From Pseudomonas sp. HN11 (GTDB lineage: Bacteria; Pseudomonadota; Gammaproteobacteria; Pseudomonadales; Pseudomonadaceae): DNA of 64,000 nucleotides. The number at the start of each line of letters is the position of its first letter. Within the stretch, counting starts at the first letter, position 1. Location: NCBI RefSeq assembly GCF_021390155.1, contig NZ_CP089985.1:1-64000 (forward strand), written 5' to 3'. The notes beneath the pieces were generated by a model. It made no database searches. It was given only the letters and a program-made list of their open reading frames with translations, and was not told the DNA's origin. Of the stretch, positions 23,302 through 33,557 are shown piece after piece. The position numbers were made by a program, and so were the translations under genes.

Positions 23302-24279
23302 TTATGGCAGGAGAATGGTCGACCCAGTAGTCCTCCGCCCCGACAACTCTGTCTGCGCCTTCGCCGCTTCCGCCAGCGCATACCGCTGGTTGATATCAAT
23401 GCGCACCTTGCCGCTCTTGATCATCGAGAACAGGTCATCCGCCATCGCCTGCAGGTTCTGCGGGTTGTTCGCGTAGGTCGCCAAGGTCGGTCGGGTGACG
23501 TACAGCGAGCCCTTGGCCGCCAGGATCCCCAGGTTCACCCCATCCACCGCGCCTGACGCATTGCCGAAGCTCACCACCAGCCCACGCGGCGCCACGCTGT
23601 CCAGCGACGTTAGCCAGGTATCCTTGCCGACGCCGTCATACACCACTGGCACTTTTTTGCCGTCGGTCAATTCCAACACACGCTGTGCGACGTTTTCCTT
23701 GCTGTAGTCGATGGTTTCCCAGGCACCGAGAGATTTGGCCAGCGCGGCCTTTTCCGGCGAGCTGACCGTGCCGATCAACTTAACGCCCAGGGCCTTGGCC
23801 CATTGGCAGGCCAGGGAGCCGACGCCACCGGCCGCTGCATGGAACAGGATGGTTTCGCCGCCCTTCAGCTCATAGGTCTGGCGCAGCAGGTACTGCACGG
23901 TCAGGCCCTTGAGCATGGCGCCGGCGGCTTGTTCAAAGCTGATGTCGTCCGGCAGGTGCACCAGGTTGGCGGCGGGCAGCACATGCAGTTGGCTGTAGGC
24001 GCCCAGCGGGCCGCTGCCGTAGGCCACGCGGTCGCCGACCTTGAATTGAGTGACTTCGCTGCCGACCGCGTCGACCACACCGGCGCCCTCTGCGCCCAAT
24101 CCCGATGGCAGCGCCGGCGGCGCATACAGGCCACTGCGGAAATAGGTGTCGATGAAGTTCAGGCCAATCGCCTCGTTACGCACGCGAACCTGCTGCGGGC
24201 CGGGCTCTACCGGCGTGTAGTCCACATACTCAAGCACTTCGGGGCCGCCATGGGCGCTAAACTGGATACGTTTTGCCAT
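23302..24279 (-). CDS. qor: NADPH:quinone oxidoreductase (zinc-independent MDR family)
   Basis: Soluble medium-chain dehydrogenase/reductase, 325 residues, expected to reduce quinones with NADPH. The N-terminal GroES-like fold (EAIGLNFIDTYFRSGLY) is followed by the nucleotide motif AAAGGVGSLACQWAKALG near 150. Zinc-binding cysteines of alcohol dehydrogenases are absent, as expected. It is divergent from hemF, and the position matches PA0023. Confidence 0.93.
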   Translation of the reverse strand: MAKRIQFSAHGGPEVLEYVDYTPVEPGPQQVRVRNEAIGLNFIDTYFRSGLYAPPALPSGLGAEGAGVVDAVGSEVTQFKVGDRVAYGSGPLGAYSQLHVLPAANLVHLPDDISFEQAAGAMLKGLTVQYLLRQTYELKGGETILFHAAAGGVGSLACQWAKALGVKLIGTVSSPEKAALAKSLGAWETIDYSKENVAQRVLELTDGKKVPVVYDGVGKDTWLTSLDSVAPRGLVVSFGNASGAVDGVNLGILAAKGSLYVTRPTLATYANNPQNLQAMADDLFSMIKSGKVRIDINQRYALAEAAKAQTELSGRRTTGSTILLP

Positions 24280-24414
24280 CTGCCTTCTCCTTGGGTCGAA
24301 TTCGCGTAGCCCACTATCCCACTCCTAAGCTTGATCTTCGTCAACTGCGGCGCCACCGGGTGCAGTGGTATCCTGTGCACCCATTTGCCGCCGACGCCCA
24401 ATGGCCTCGCGTAG

Positions 24415-25370
<956 letters not shown>

Positions 25371-25371
<1 letters not shown>

Positions 25372-26189
25372 TGGACCGCTATGTCGTGTTCGGCAACCCA
25401 ATCGGCCACAGCAAGTCGCCATTGATCCACCGAATGTTCGCCGAGCAGACCGGCGAGCAACTGGACTACAGCACCTTGCTGGCGCCCTTGGAGGATTTCA
25501 CCGGCTGTGCCCGTGAGTTTTTTCAGCAAGGCCGTGGCGCCAACGTCACTGTGCCGTTCAAGGAAGACGCCTACCGTTTGGCCAATACCTTGACCGAACG
25601 CGCCCAACGCGCGGGCGCGGTGAACACCCTGAGCAAACTGGCCGACGGCAGCCTGTTGGGCGACAACACCGACGGCGCCGGCCTGGTGCGCGACCTGACG
25701 ATCAATGCCGGGTTGAGTCTGCAAGGCAAGCGCATCCTGCTGCTGGGTGCCGGTGGCGCGGTACGTGGCGCGCTGGAACCCCTGCTGGCCGAGCAACCCG
25801 CCTCGCTGATCATCGCCAACCGCACGGTGGAAAAGGCCGAAATGCTCGCCGAGTTGTTCGACGACCTGGGCCCGGTCTCCGCCAGTGGTTTCGACTGGTT
25901 GCGTGAGCCGGTGGACGTGATCATCAACGCCACGTCCGCCAGCCTGTCAGGCGATGTACCGCCGATTGCCGGCAGCCTGATCGAACCGGGCAAGACATTT
26001 TGCTACGACATGATGTACGCCAAGGAGACGACGGCGTTCTGCCGCTGGGCCACTGAACAAGGCACATCCGTGGCGATGGATGGCCTGGGCATGCTGGTGG
26101 AGCAGGCGGCGGAAGCCTTTTTCCTGTGGCGCGGCGTGCGCCCGGACTCGGCGCCCGTATTGGCTGAACTACGCCGCCAGCTGGGCTGA
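25371..26189 (+). CDS. aroE: Shikimate dehydrogenase (NADP+)
   Basis: Reduces 3-dehydroshikimate to shikimate in the aromatic pathway. The 272-residue protein has the substrate site NPIGHSKSP (residues 5-13), catalytic Lys in [10 protein letters not shown] near 65, the Asp of NTDGAG near 102 and the NADP motif [10 protein letters not shown] near 127. It overlaps hemF by one base and is followed by a REP palindrome. Confidence 0.97.
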
Positions 26190-26202
26190 TACAGAACTAA
26201 AT

Positions 26203-26228
26203 GTGGGAGCGAGCAAGCCCGCTCCCAC
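26203..26228. repeat. REP palindrome
   Basis: GTGGGAGC and GCTCCCAC arms flank a 10-nt centre in the gap between convergent aroE and the SulP gene. Confidence 0.85.
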
Positions 26229-26242
26229 AATTTTAATTCTGT

Positions 26243-27811
26243 TCAATCCTGGAAATTGATAGGGCAATTGTCAGGTCCTTCCAGTTTTTTTAACTCCTCC
26301 ACCACCTGCGGCCTTGCCCGGCGCAGCGTCAGACTTCGACCCAACCCACGCAAGCGCCGCGCCTCCTGGTGCAGCATTTCCACCCCGGAATAGTCGATAA
26401 AGTTGATCTGTTGCGCCTCGATCACCACCCGTTCGCCCTGCAGGCTTTGCAGGCGCACTTGCAGGTAGTGGCTGGCGCCGAAAAAGATCGAACCGCCTAC
26501 TCGCAGCACGTCCTCATCACCATCACGCCATTGCTGAACCCGTGGCTGCGAGGTGCGCTTGAGGTAGAAAAACAGCGACGCCAACACCCCGGCGTAAATT
26601 GCCGTTTGCAGCTCCAGCAGCAAGGTGGCGACGCAGGTCAGGCTCATCACCACGAACTCGGCGCGACTGACGCGCAATAACGCGCGAATGCCACGACGGT
26701 CCACCAGCCCCCAGCTGATCAGTAAGATGCTGGCGGCCATGCTCGGGATCGGAATATGGGCGATCAATGCCGCACCAAATAGCGCAAACAGCGCCACCCA
26801 CAGCGCGGAAAACACGCCCGCCAATGGCGAACAGGCGCCCGCCTCATAACTGAGGCCGGAGCGGGTAAAGGAGCCGGCTGACAAATACCCGGAGAAAAAT
26901 CCGCCAACGATATTGGATAAGCCCTGCGCACGAACCTCTTGGTTGGCGTCGAGCAATTGCTGCGAACGCGCCGACAGCGAGCGGGCGATCGACAGGCTGG
27001 TCACCAGCCCCAGCATGCCCACCGCCACTGCGCTCGGCAGCAGGCGCAAGATCACATCCAGGTCCATGGGCAACGGGCTGAACGGCGGCAGTTTGCCGAT
27101 AAACGAACTGACCAGCGCCACATGCCCGAACATTGCCGGCCACAGCCACGCCACCAGGCTACCGAGCGCCAGTGCGATCAACAGGGTCGGCCAGCGTGGC
27201 ACAAGGTATTTGAGCAGTGCGCCCACCAGCAAGGTGCCGAGCCCGAGGATGAGTGAGGCATGATTCCATTCGCCGCTGTGATGGACCAGTGCCAGCAGGC
27301 TATTGATCGCCGTGGCCTGGCTCGGCAAATCCAGCCCCAGCAGATTGGGCAATTGTCCCAGCGCGATCACCACGGCGGCACCGAGAGTGAAACCGAGCAC
27401 TACCGAATGGGAAACGAAATTCACCAGCGCCCCAAAGCGCAACATACCCAGCAGCCACTGGAAAACACCGGCGAGGAAGGTGAGCAGCAGGATCAGGGTG
27501 ATGTAGTCCTGCGAACCCGGCACGGCCAAGGGGCTGACGCTGGCGTATAGCACAATGGAAATCGCCGCCGTGGGGCCGCAGATGAGGTGCCAGGAGGAAC
27601 CCCAGAGGCAGGCGATCAGCACCGGGATGATCGCGGCGTACAGGCCGTATTCGGGTGGGAGACCGGCGATCAGTGCGTAGGCAATTGACTGCGGCAAGGC
27701 GAGAATCGCGCCACTGAGGCCCACCATCGCATCCCGGCCGACGCTGGCGCGGGTCTGACGCGGGAGCCAGGCGAGGAAGGGGAAGAGTGTGTGGCGGTTG
27801 GGCCGGGGCAT
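26243..27811 (-). CDS. SulP family anion transporter with STAS domain
   Basis: Inner-membrane transporter of 522 residues. Many hydrophobic helices fill residues about 25-410, beginning with the family block DAMVGLSGAILALPQSIAYALIAGLPPE at about 27 (the amphipathic sulfate-permease signature region), and a cytoplasmic STAS domain ends the protein (INFIDYSGVEMLHQEARRLR region). Family members move sulfate, bicarbonate or other anions; the substrate is not readable here, although the adjacent choline-sulfate genes make sulfate plausible. REP elements flank it on both sides, so it is probably a single-gene transcript. Confidence 0.9.
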   Translation of the reverse strand: MPRPNRHTLFPFLAWLPRQTRASVGRDAMVGLSGAILALPQSIAYALIAGLPPEYGLYAAIIPVLIACLWGSSWHLICGPTAAISIVLYASVSPLAVPGSQDYITLILLLTFLAGVFQWLLGMLRFGALVNFVSHSVVLGFTLGAAVVIALGQLPNLLGLDLPSQATAINSLLALVHHSGEWNHASLILGLGTLLVGALLKYLVPRWPTLLIALALGSLVAWLWPAMFGHVALVSSFIGKLPPFSPLPMDLDVILRLLPSAVAVGMLGLVTSLSIARSLSARSQQLLDANQEVRAQGLSNIVGGFFSGYLSAGSFTRSGLSYEAGACSPLAGVFSALWVALFALFGAALIAHIPIPSMAASILLISWGLVDRRGIRALLRVSRAEFVVMSLTCVATLLLELQTAIYAGVLASLFFYLKRTSQPRVQQWRDGDEDVLRVGGSIFFGASHYLQVRLQSLQGERVVIEAQQINFIDYSGVEMLHQEARRLRGLGRSLTLRRARPQVVEELKKLEGPDNCPINFQD

Positions 27812-27863
27812 CGCAGACTCGGGTAGAAAGGTTTAGCGCAGAGTATCAGCACATATCGGTCCC

Positions 27864-27952
27864 TGTGGGAGCGGGCCTGCTTGCGAAAGCGGAGTGTCAG
27901 TTTACATTTACTCAACTGATCCGACGCCTTCGCGAGCAAGCCCGCTCCCACA
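27864..27952. repeat. Inverted pair of REP elements
   Basis: Two inverted 24-bp REP units (27864-27887 and 27929-27952) around a 41-bp AT-rich spacer, between choX and the SulP gene. This is a typical paired REP of the fluorescens group. Confidence 0.88.
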
Positions 27953-27971
27953 TTTGGATTGCATCAGGCCT

Positions 27972-28886
27972 TTAGAGCTTGGCTTTTACGGCTGCCAGCG
28001 CATCCTTGCCATCCACGGTCTTGACGCCCTCCAGCCATTTATCCAATACCGCCGGATTGGCCTTGATCCACGCCTTCGCCGCATCGGCATTGCTGGCCTT
28101 GTTGTTGGCCACCTCGGCCATGATGCTGTTCTCCATCTCCTGGGTAAAACTCAGGTTGGTCAGCAGTTTTCCTACGTTCGGGCAGGCTTGTGCGTACCCC
28201 TTGCGGGTCAAGGTATACACACTGCCGGTGTCACCAAAATATTTCTCGCCGCCTTTGAGGTAGTGCATTTTCAATTGCACGTTCATCGGGTGCGGTGTCC
28301 AGCCAAGGAAAGTCACGAACTTCTGCTTCTTAACCGCCCGCGACACTTCGGCGAGCATCGCCTGTTCGCTAGATTCCACCAGCTTCCACTGACCGAGCGC
28401 GAAGTCGTTCTTCTTGATGATCTCCTGCAACGAGATATTCGCCGGCGCGCCGGAGCCGATGCCGTAGATCTTCTTGTCGAACTTGTCGGCAAATTTGTTC
28501 AGGTCGGTAAAGTCATGCACCCCGGCGTCCCACACATAGTCGGGCACAGCGAGGGTGAACTCGGTGCCGTCGAGGTTTTTCGCCAGTTGAACTACGTCGC
28601 CATTGGCCACGAACTTGTCATAAAAACCCTGCTGCGCTGGCATCCAGTTGCCCAGGAACACATCCACCTGGCCGTCCTTGAGCCCGCCAAAGGTGATCGG
28701 CACCGCCAGGGTGTCGACCTTGGGTTTGTAGCCCATGCCCGTCAGCAAAAAACCGGTGATGGCATTGGTGGCCGCAATATCGCTCCAGCCAGGATCAGCC
28801 ATCTTTACCGTCTCACAACTGGCGTCTGCGTAAACATTGGCGCTGCCCAGCGCCAACATACTCAGCATCACAGTTAACTTTTGCAT
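27972..28886 (-). CDS. choX: Choline ABC transporter substrate-binding protein
   Basis: Periplasmic binding protein of 304 residues with signal peptide (MQKLTVMLSMLALGSANVYA). The mature part matches the OpuAC/ChoX type: DPGWSDIAATNAITGFLL, FLGNWMPAQ and FLGWTPHPMN, tryptophans that in this family form the aromatic cage for the trimethylammonium group. It lies 15 bp after betC, so choline released from choline sulfate would be captured or bound by it. No permease or ATPase gene adjoins it here; it may use the components of another choline transporter. Confidence 0.87.
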   Translation of the reverse strand: MQKLTVMLSMLALGSANVYADASCETVKMADPGWSDIAATNAITGFLLTGMGYKPKVDTLAVPITFGGLKDGQVDVFLGNWMPAQQGFYDKFVANGDVVQLAKNLDGTEFTLAVPDYVWDAGVHDFTDLNKFADKFDKKIYGIGSGAPANISLQEIIKKNDFALGQWKLVESSEQAMLAEVSRAVKKQKFVTFLGWTPHPMNVQLKMHYLKGGEKYFGDTGSVYTLTRKGYAQACPNVGKLLTNLSFTQEMENSIMAEVANNKASNADAAKAWIKANPAVLDKWLEGVKTVDGKDALAAVKAKL

Positions 28887-28901
28887 GGCCTTCCCTCTGT
28901 T

Positions 28902-30416
28902 TTATTGGTTTTGGCAGGGTTGTGGATAACGTGCCTTGCGCTCCAGGTCGTCGAGGTCGATATGGTTGCGCATGTATTGCTGACTGGCGTCCACCAGTGG
29001 CTGGTGATCCCAGCTCTTCAGCTTGCCCTGGGTCAGTGCTTCAAACACCAGACGGCGGCGGCGTTGGCTGGCGAGCACCTGTTGGTGGATCGCCGGGATG
29101 TCCCATTTGGCCCGCGCCTCGTCCAGGAAGGCAGCAAACAGCGCCTGATGTTGCGGCGACTGGCTGAGGTCTTCCTGCTCCCGTGGGTCATTGTGTACAT
29201 CGAACAGTAGACAGGGGTCGTCTTCGCTGTAGATGAATTTGTAGGCGCCCCGGCGAATCATCATCAGCGGACTGATGGTGCCTTCGGCCATGTACTCGCC
29301 AAACACTTCGTCATGCCCGCCCTGCCCTTGCAAGTGCGGGACCAGTGAACGGCCGTCCAGAGGCAGGCGCGGGTCCAGCTCGCCGCCGGCCAGTTCCACC
29401 AGGGTCGGCAGCAGGTCGGCGGTGGACACGGCTTTGCTCACGCGGCCTGCTGCGAACTGCCCCGGCGCACTGACCAGCAGCGGCACGCGGGCGGCCATTT
29501 CAAACCAGTGCATTTTGTACCAGAGGCCGCGCTCGCCGAGCATGTCGCCGTGGTCGCCGGAGAAGATGATGATAGTGTCATCGGCCAGGCCGGTGTCTTC
29601 CAGGGTCTGCAGCAGCTTGCCGACGTTGCTGTCGATGTAGCTGCAGGCGCCGAAGTAGGCACGGCGCGCATCGCGGATCTTATCCACAGGCAGCGGCTTG
29701 CCCCACAGGTCGTAGACCTTGAGCAGGCGCTGGGAGTGCGGGTCGAGATCGGCTTGCGCGGACGTTGTCGGCAAAGGGATATCGGCGTCGTCGTACAGGT
29801 CCCAGAACGGCTTGGGAATGGTGTACGGATCGTGGGGGTGGGTCATGGATACGGTGAGGCAGAACGGCTGAGCACCGTCTTCGCGGATATGGTCGAACAG
29901 GTATTGCTGGGCCTTGAACACCACCTCTTCATCGAAATCCAGCTGGTTGGTGCGCACGCATGGCCCGGCTTGCAGCACCGACGACATGTTGTGATACCAG
30001 GAGGGGCGCACGTCCGGTTCATCCCAGTTCACCGCCCAGCCATAGTCGGCGGGGTAGATGTCGCTGGTCAGCCGTTCTTCGTAGCCATGCAACTGGTCGG
30101 GACCACAGAAGTGCATCTTGCCCGACAGCGCGGTGCGATAGCCGAGGCGGCGCAGGTAGTGGGCATAGGTCGGCACATCGGCGGGGAAATCGGCGGCATT
30201 GTCGTAGGCGCCGATCTTGCTGGGCAACTGGCCGCTCACCAGGGTGAAGCGCGACGGCGCGCACAACGGGCTGTTGCAATAGGCGGCGTCGAACACCACG
30301 CCTTGCTCGGCCAGGCGACTCAGGTTGGGCAACTTGATAGGCGAAGAACCGTAGAACGGAAGTATCGGCGCGGCCATTTGATCGGCCATGATGAAAAGAA
30401 TGTTCTTGCGCTTCAT
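28902..30416 (-). CDS. betC: Choline-sulfatase
   Basis: Alkaline-phosphatase-superfamily sulfatase that hydrolyses choline-O-sulfate to choline and sulfate, feeding glycine-betaine synthesis or sulfur use. The 504-residue protein has the metal-binding N-terminus NILFIMADQM, the formylglycine motif C52-A-P-S-R56, and the second metal site FSGDHGDMLGERGLW near 285-300. No signal peptide, so cytoplasmic. It forms a unit with choX and is divergent from a LysR gene, the usual choline-sulfate arrangement. Confidence 0.94.
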   Translation of the reverse strand: MKRKNILFIMADQMAAPILPFYGSSPIKLPNLSRLAEQGVVFDAAYCNSPLCAPSRFTLVSGQLPSKIGAYDNAADFPADVPTYAHYLRRLGYRTALSGKMHFCGPDQLHGYEERLTSDIYPADYGWAVNWDEPDVRPSWYHNMSSVLQAGPCVRTNQLDFDEEVVFKAQQYLFDHIREDGAQPFCLTVSMTHPHDPYTIPKPFWDLYDDADIPLPTTSAQADLDPHSQRLLKVYDLWGKPLPVDKIRDARRAYFGACSYIDSNVGKLLQTLEDTGLADDTIIIFSGDHGDMLGERGLWYKMHWFEMAARVPLLVSAPGQFAAGRVSKAVSTADLLPTLVELAGGELDPRLPLDGRSLVPHLQGQGGHDEVFGEYMAEGTISPLMMIRRGAYKFIYSEDDPCLLFDVHNDPREQEDLSQSPQHQALFAAFLDEARAKWDIPAIHQQVLASQRRRRLVFEALTQGKLKSWDHQPLVDASQQYMRNHIDLDDLERKARYPQPCQNQ

Positions 30417-30439
30417 GATCTATCGGCATTCCATAGGCA

Positions 30440-30514
30440 GTGTTTATGCGAATGAGCATGCAGTCCATGAAAAGTGGGGTAAAGCCCATGAAAAGCAATG
30501 TCTAGGATAAACAC
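30440..30514. promoter_or_regulatory. Divergent betC/LysR control region with repeats
   Basis: The 103-bp gap contains a 10-bp direct repeat CCATGAAAAG (30465-30474 and 30486-30495), spaced 21 bp start to start, i.e. two helical turns on one face. An outer inverted pair GTGTTTAT (30440-30447) / ATAAACAC (30507-30514) encloses it. These are candidate binding sites for the LysR product; no binding data are available. Confidence 0.5.
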
Positions 30515-30519
30515 AGCTT

Positions 30520-31470
30520 ATGTATGAAGCGCTCGGTGACCTGTCCCTCGATTTGCTGCGTACCTTCGAAGCCGCCGCACGTCATCGCAGCTTTACCGCC
30601 GCCGCGATGGAATTGGGCACCACCCAACCGGCCATCAGCCAGCAGATCAAGCGCCTGGAAGAACAGTTGGCGGTCCGTCTGTTTGATCGCATCTACCGTG
30701 GGATCGAACTGACCGACGCCGGCGCCCTGCTGTTCGAGCATGTGCAAGGCGGATTGCAGGGGATCAACCAGGGCTTGAGCCTCATCACCCAGCAGGACCA
30801 GCATGAAGTGCTGCACGTCGCCACCGACTTCGCCTTCGCCGCCTATTGGCTGATGCCGCGTTTGCATCGTTTTCATAAGGCCAACCCTCAGGTCGATGTA
30901 AGCCTGGTGACCAGCGAGCGTAATCACGCCACCCTGCGCAGCGACATTGATGTGGCGGTGTTGTTTGGCGACGGCCGTTTCAAGCAGGGCGACAGCCTTT
31001 GGCTGTTCAACGAAGAAGTGTTCCCGGTGTGCAGCCCGCAGTGGCTCAAGGAACAGGCCACGCCGCTGACTGTGCAGAATATGCACGATTTCCCTTTGCT
31101 GCACCTGCGCCAGGAAAACAACAGCCAGTGGTTCGACTGGAGTGGCGTATTTCGCGAGCTGGGCATTTCCAGTGCGCCCACCCCAGGGCAACTGCGCTTC
31201 GACAACTACACCTTGCTGATCCAGGCCGCGATTGCCGGCCAAGGCGTGGCCATCGGCTGGCGCCATCTCGTGGATAACCTGCTGGAACAGAATTGGCTGT
31301 GTCGCCCGATCAATGACACCGTGATCTCGCGCTTCGGCTATTACGTCGTGCAGCCCCAACGCAAACGCCGGGGGCAGTTGGTCGAGCGCTTCGTCGACTG
31401 GCTGGTGGCCGAGCAGGCCAGCAGCGCGCAGTCGCTGACCGGGCTGGCCCTGCCCTCCATTGCGGTCTAG
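30520..31470 (+). CDS. LysR-type regulator of choline-sulfate genes
   Basis: Transcription factor of 316 residues. The N-terminal winged helix (LLRTFEAAARHRSFTAAAME, TTQPAISQQIKRLEEQL) is followed by a periplasmic-binding-protein-like effector domain (about 95-300). Divergent orientation and a shared 103-bp promoter region with betC indicate control of betC-choX, with choline or choline sulfate as probable inducer (inference). The start MYEALGDLSLDLLRTF is chosen from family-like spacing to the helix-turn-helix. Confidence 0.88.
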   Translation: MYEALGDLSLDLLRTFEAAARHRSFTAAAMELGTTQPAISQQIKRLEEQLAVRLFDRIYRGIELTDAGALLFEHVQGGLQGINQGLSLITQQDQHEVLHVATDFAFAAYWLMPRLHRFHKANPQVDVSLVTSERNHATLRSDIDVAVLFGDGRFKQGDSLWLFNEEVFPVCSPQWLKEQATPLTVQNMHDFPLLHLRQENNSQWFDWSGVFRELGISSAPTPGQLRFDNYTLLIQAAIAGQGVAIGWRHLVDNLLEQNWLCRPINDTVISRFGYYVVQPQRKRRGQLVERFVDWLVAEQASSAQSLTGLALPSIAV

Positions 31471-31501
31471 CATCTGGCGCATATTGGATCCGGAGTCCGT
31501 C

Positions 31502-31831
31502 ATGCAACGTATCAAGGGCTACCACGCCCATATCTACTTCGACGCCAGCACTATCGAACAGGCGCGCACCCTGTGCGAAGACGCCGCCAAACTGTTTCCA
31601 CTGCGTATGGGCCGTGTGCACGAGCGGCCAGTGGGTCCCCACCCCGATTGGAGCTGTCAGCTGGCGTTCGACCCCGAATACATCGGCGTGGTGCTGCCGT
31701 GGTTGGTAATCCACCGCAATGGGCTGGTGGTATTCCTGCATCCCGAAACCGGCGATGACCTGAAGGACCACACCGACTATGCGGTCTGGATGGGGGCGAT
31801 GCGGGAACTGAACTTGTCAGCGTTGTCTTAA
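31502..31831 (+). CDS. DOPA 4,5-dioxygenase family protein
   Basis: Small 109-residue protein with the family pattern YHAHIYFD at the N-terminus, VGPHPDWSCQLAF in the middle and LVIHRNGLVVFLHPETGDDL near the end; the histidines are the presumed metal ligands. Fungal relatives cleave DOPA, but the bacterial role is not established. The start at 31502 is preceded by GGATCCGGAG. It lies 31 bp after the LysR gene on the same strand. Confidence 0.85.
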   Translation: MQRIKGYHAHIYFDASTIEQARTLCEDAAKLFPLRMGRVHERPVGPHPDWSCQLAFDPEYIGVVLPWLVIHRNGLVVFLHPETGDDLKDHTDYAVWMGAMRELNLSALS

Positions 31832-31866
31832 AGCCTGTCCCTAAATATGGGATTGATATTTATATA

Positions 31867-31896
31867 TTGAGACTTGCGCCTGCGTAGGTTTATATT
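31867..31896 (+). promoter_or_regulatory. Sigma-70-type promoter for the dgo operon
   Basis: TTGAGA and TATATT, each five of six matches to consensus, separated by 18 bp, 32 bp before the dgoK start. The stretch just upstream is AT-rich (ATTGATATTTATATA). Confidence 0.6.
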
Positions 31897-31927
31897 CGCT
31901 GCATCCGCTCAGAACTCAGGTGAAGCG

Positions 31928-32887
31928 ATGCAGGCGCAATTGATCGCGCTCGATTGGGGAACCAGCTCCCTTCGTGCTTATAAACTCGGCCCCGCCGGCG
32001 TGGTGCTGGAACAGCGCTCGCTGGCCTGGGGCATCATGCATTTGCCCAGCGAGCCCCGGGACATCGCCGGTGTGCGTTGCGATAACGGCTTCGAGTTGGC
32101 GTTCGATGCGGCGTGTGGGGATTGGCTCGACGCCAAGCCGGGTTTGCCGGTGATCGCCTGTGGCATGGTCGGCAGCGCCCAGGGCTGGAGCGAAGCGGCC
32201 TACCGCAATACCCCGGTCGATGTCGCCAGCCTGGGCCAGGCGCTGCATCGGGTGCACAGCCTGCGCGGCGTGGACGTGCACATCGTGCCGGGCGTGATCG
32301 AGCAGGTTGGCTTGCCCAACGTGATGCGCGGCGAAGAAACCCAAGTATTGGGCGTGCTGCAAGGGTTGGGCGCCGACGTATTGATCGGCCTGCCCGGCAG
32401 CCATTCCAAGTGGGTCGAAGTGGTCGAGGGTTGCATCACGCATTTCGACACGTTCATGACCGGCGAGGTGTTTGCCGTGCTGAGCAAACACAGCATCCTC
32501 GGACGCACCCAGCAACAATCCGAACAATTTCAGGCCGAAGCCTTCGATCGAGGCGTACACGTGGCGCGCTCCACAGACGGCCAGCGCGGCGTGCTGTCCA
32601 CCCTGTTCAGCGCCCGCACCCTGGGACTCACCGCCGACCTCGCCCCTGACCAGCAGCCCGATTACCTGTCCGGCTTGCTCATCGGCCATGAACTCGCCGG
32701 CCTGCCCGACAGCGCCAAACACAAGCCAATCATCCTGGTCGGCGCCGCTCCCCTCTGCGCCCGCTATCAACGCGCCCTCGCCCTTTGCGGCTTTGCCCAC
32801 GTCAGCCTGGCACAGGAAGCCACCGAGCGTGGCCTGTGGCAACTGGCCGTAGCGGCCGGGCTCACTCAACCTGTATCGGAGGCCTGA
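31928..32887 (+). CDS. dgoK: 2-dehydro-3-deoxygalactonokinase
   Basis: Phosphorylates 2-dehydro-3-deoxy-D-galactonate in the D-galactonate (De Ley-Doudoroff) pathway. The 319-residue protein begins with the sugar-kinase phosphate-binding motif LIALDWGTSSLRAYKL and has GLPGSHSKWV near 157 as the second phosphate region. The ATG at 31928 is chosen over an upstream in-frame ATG because the family starts just before LIALDWGTS. The next gene starts 1 bp after its stop codon, so they form an operon. Confidence 0.94.
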   Translation: MQAQLIALDWGTSSLRAYKLGPAGVVLEQRSLAWGIMHLPSEPRDIAGVRCDNGFELAFDAACGDWLDAKPGLPVIACGMVGSAQGWSEAAYRNTPVDVASLGQALHRVHSLRGVDVHIVPGVIEQVGLPNVMRGEETQVLGVLQGLGADVLIGLPGSHSKWVEVVEGCITHFDTFMTGEVFAVLSKHSILGRTQQQSEQFQAEAFDRGVHVARSTDGQRGVLSTLFSARTLGLTADLAPDQQPDYLSGLLIGHELAGLPDSAKHKPIILVGAAPLCARYQRALALCGFAHVSLAQEATERGLWQLAVAAGLTQPVSEA

Positions 32888-32888
32888 C

Positions 32889-33509
32889 ATGCTCAAGCAA
32901 GCACTCGCACAAAACGGTTTGATTGCCATCCTGCGTGGCATTCGCCCGGACGAGGCCGAGGCCGTCGGCCAGGTGCTGTACCAAGCCGGGTTTCGTGTGA
33001 TCGAAGTCCCGCTCAATTCGCCCGACCCCTACACCAGCATCCGCACCCTGCGCGACAGCCTGCCCGCCGATTGCCTGATCGGTGCCGGCACGGTGTTGAC
33101 GCCTGAGCAGGTCGAGCAGGTGAAGGCGGCCGGAGGCCAGGTAATTGTAATGCCCCACAGCGATGCCAAGGTGTTGCGTGCCGCCAAAGCCGCAGGCCTG
33201 TTCCTGTCGCCGGGTGTGGCCACGCCGACCGAAGCCTTCGCCGCATTGGCCGAAGGCGCCGACGTGTTGAAGCTGTTCCCCGCCGAGCAAATGGGCCCGT
33301 CGGTGATCAAGGCGTGGCTGGCGGTATTGCCGGCAGGCACCTTGCTGCTGCCGGTCGGCGGCATCACCCCGGACAACATGCAGGTATTCACCGACGCTGG
33401 CGCCAAAGGCTTTGGACTGGGTTCCGGGTTGTTCAAACCGGGTATGACAGTGGATCAGGTAGCGAGCCGTGCCCAGGCTTATGTCGCCGCCTGGAAAACC
33501 CTGAACTGA
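32889..33509 (+). CDS. dgoA: 2-dehydro-3-deoxy-6-phosphogalactonate aldolase
   Basis: Class I aldolase that splits KDPGal into pyruvate and glyceraldehyde 3-phosphate. The 206-residue TIM-barrel protein has the KDPG-aldolase family pattern IAILRGIRPDEA, FRVIEVPLNSPDP, GAGTVLTPEQV and KLFPAEQMGP, whose Lys is the probable Schiff-base residue. It is the second gene of the galactonate operon, between the kinase and the dehydratase. Confidence 0.94.
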   Translation: MLKQALAQNGLIAILRGIRPDEAEAVGQVLYQAGFRVIEVPLNSPDPYTSIRTLRDSLPADCLIGAGTVLTPEQVEQVKAAGGQVIVMPHSDAKVLRAAKAAGLFLSPGVATPTEAFAALAEGADVLKLFPAEQMGPSVIKAWLAVLPAGTLLLPVGGITPDNMQVFTDAGAKGFGLGSGLFKPGMTVDQVASRAQAYVAAWKTLN

Positions 33510-33557
33510 CTTCAAGCCTTGCGCCCACAGGCGCCGCATCTATAAGAGAGATAACAG

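Noticed and set aside
23641..23660. Sigma-54-like TGGCAC-N4-TTGC motif
   Set aside because: It lies inside qor on the opposite strand, with no gene placed to use it; likely chance.
29680..29688. DnaA box TTATCCACA within betC; another copy at 16209-16217 in the TPR gene
   Set aside because: Both are inside coding sequence far from any promoter and are expected by chance for a 9-mer; not listed as regulatory sites.
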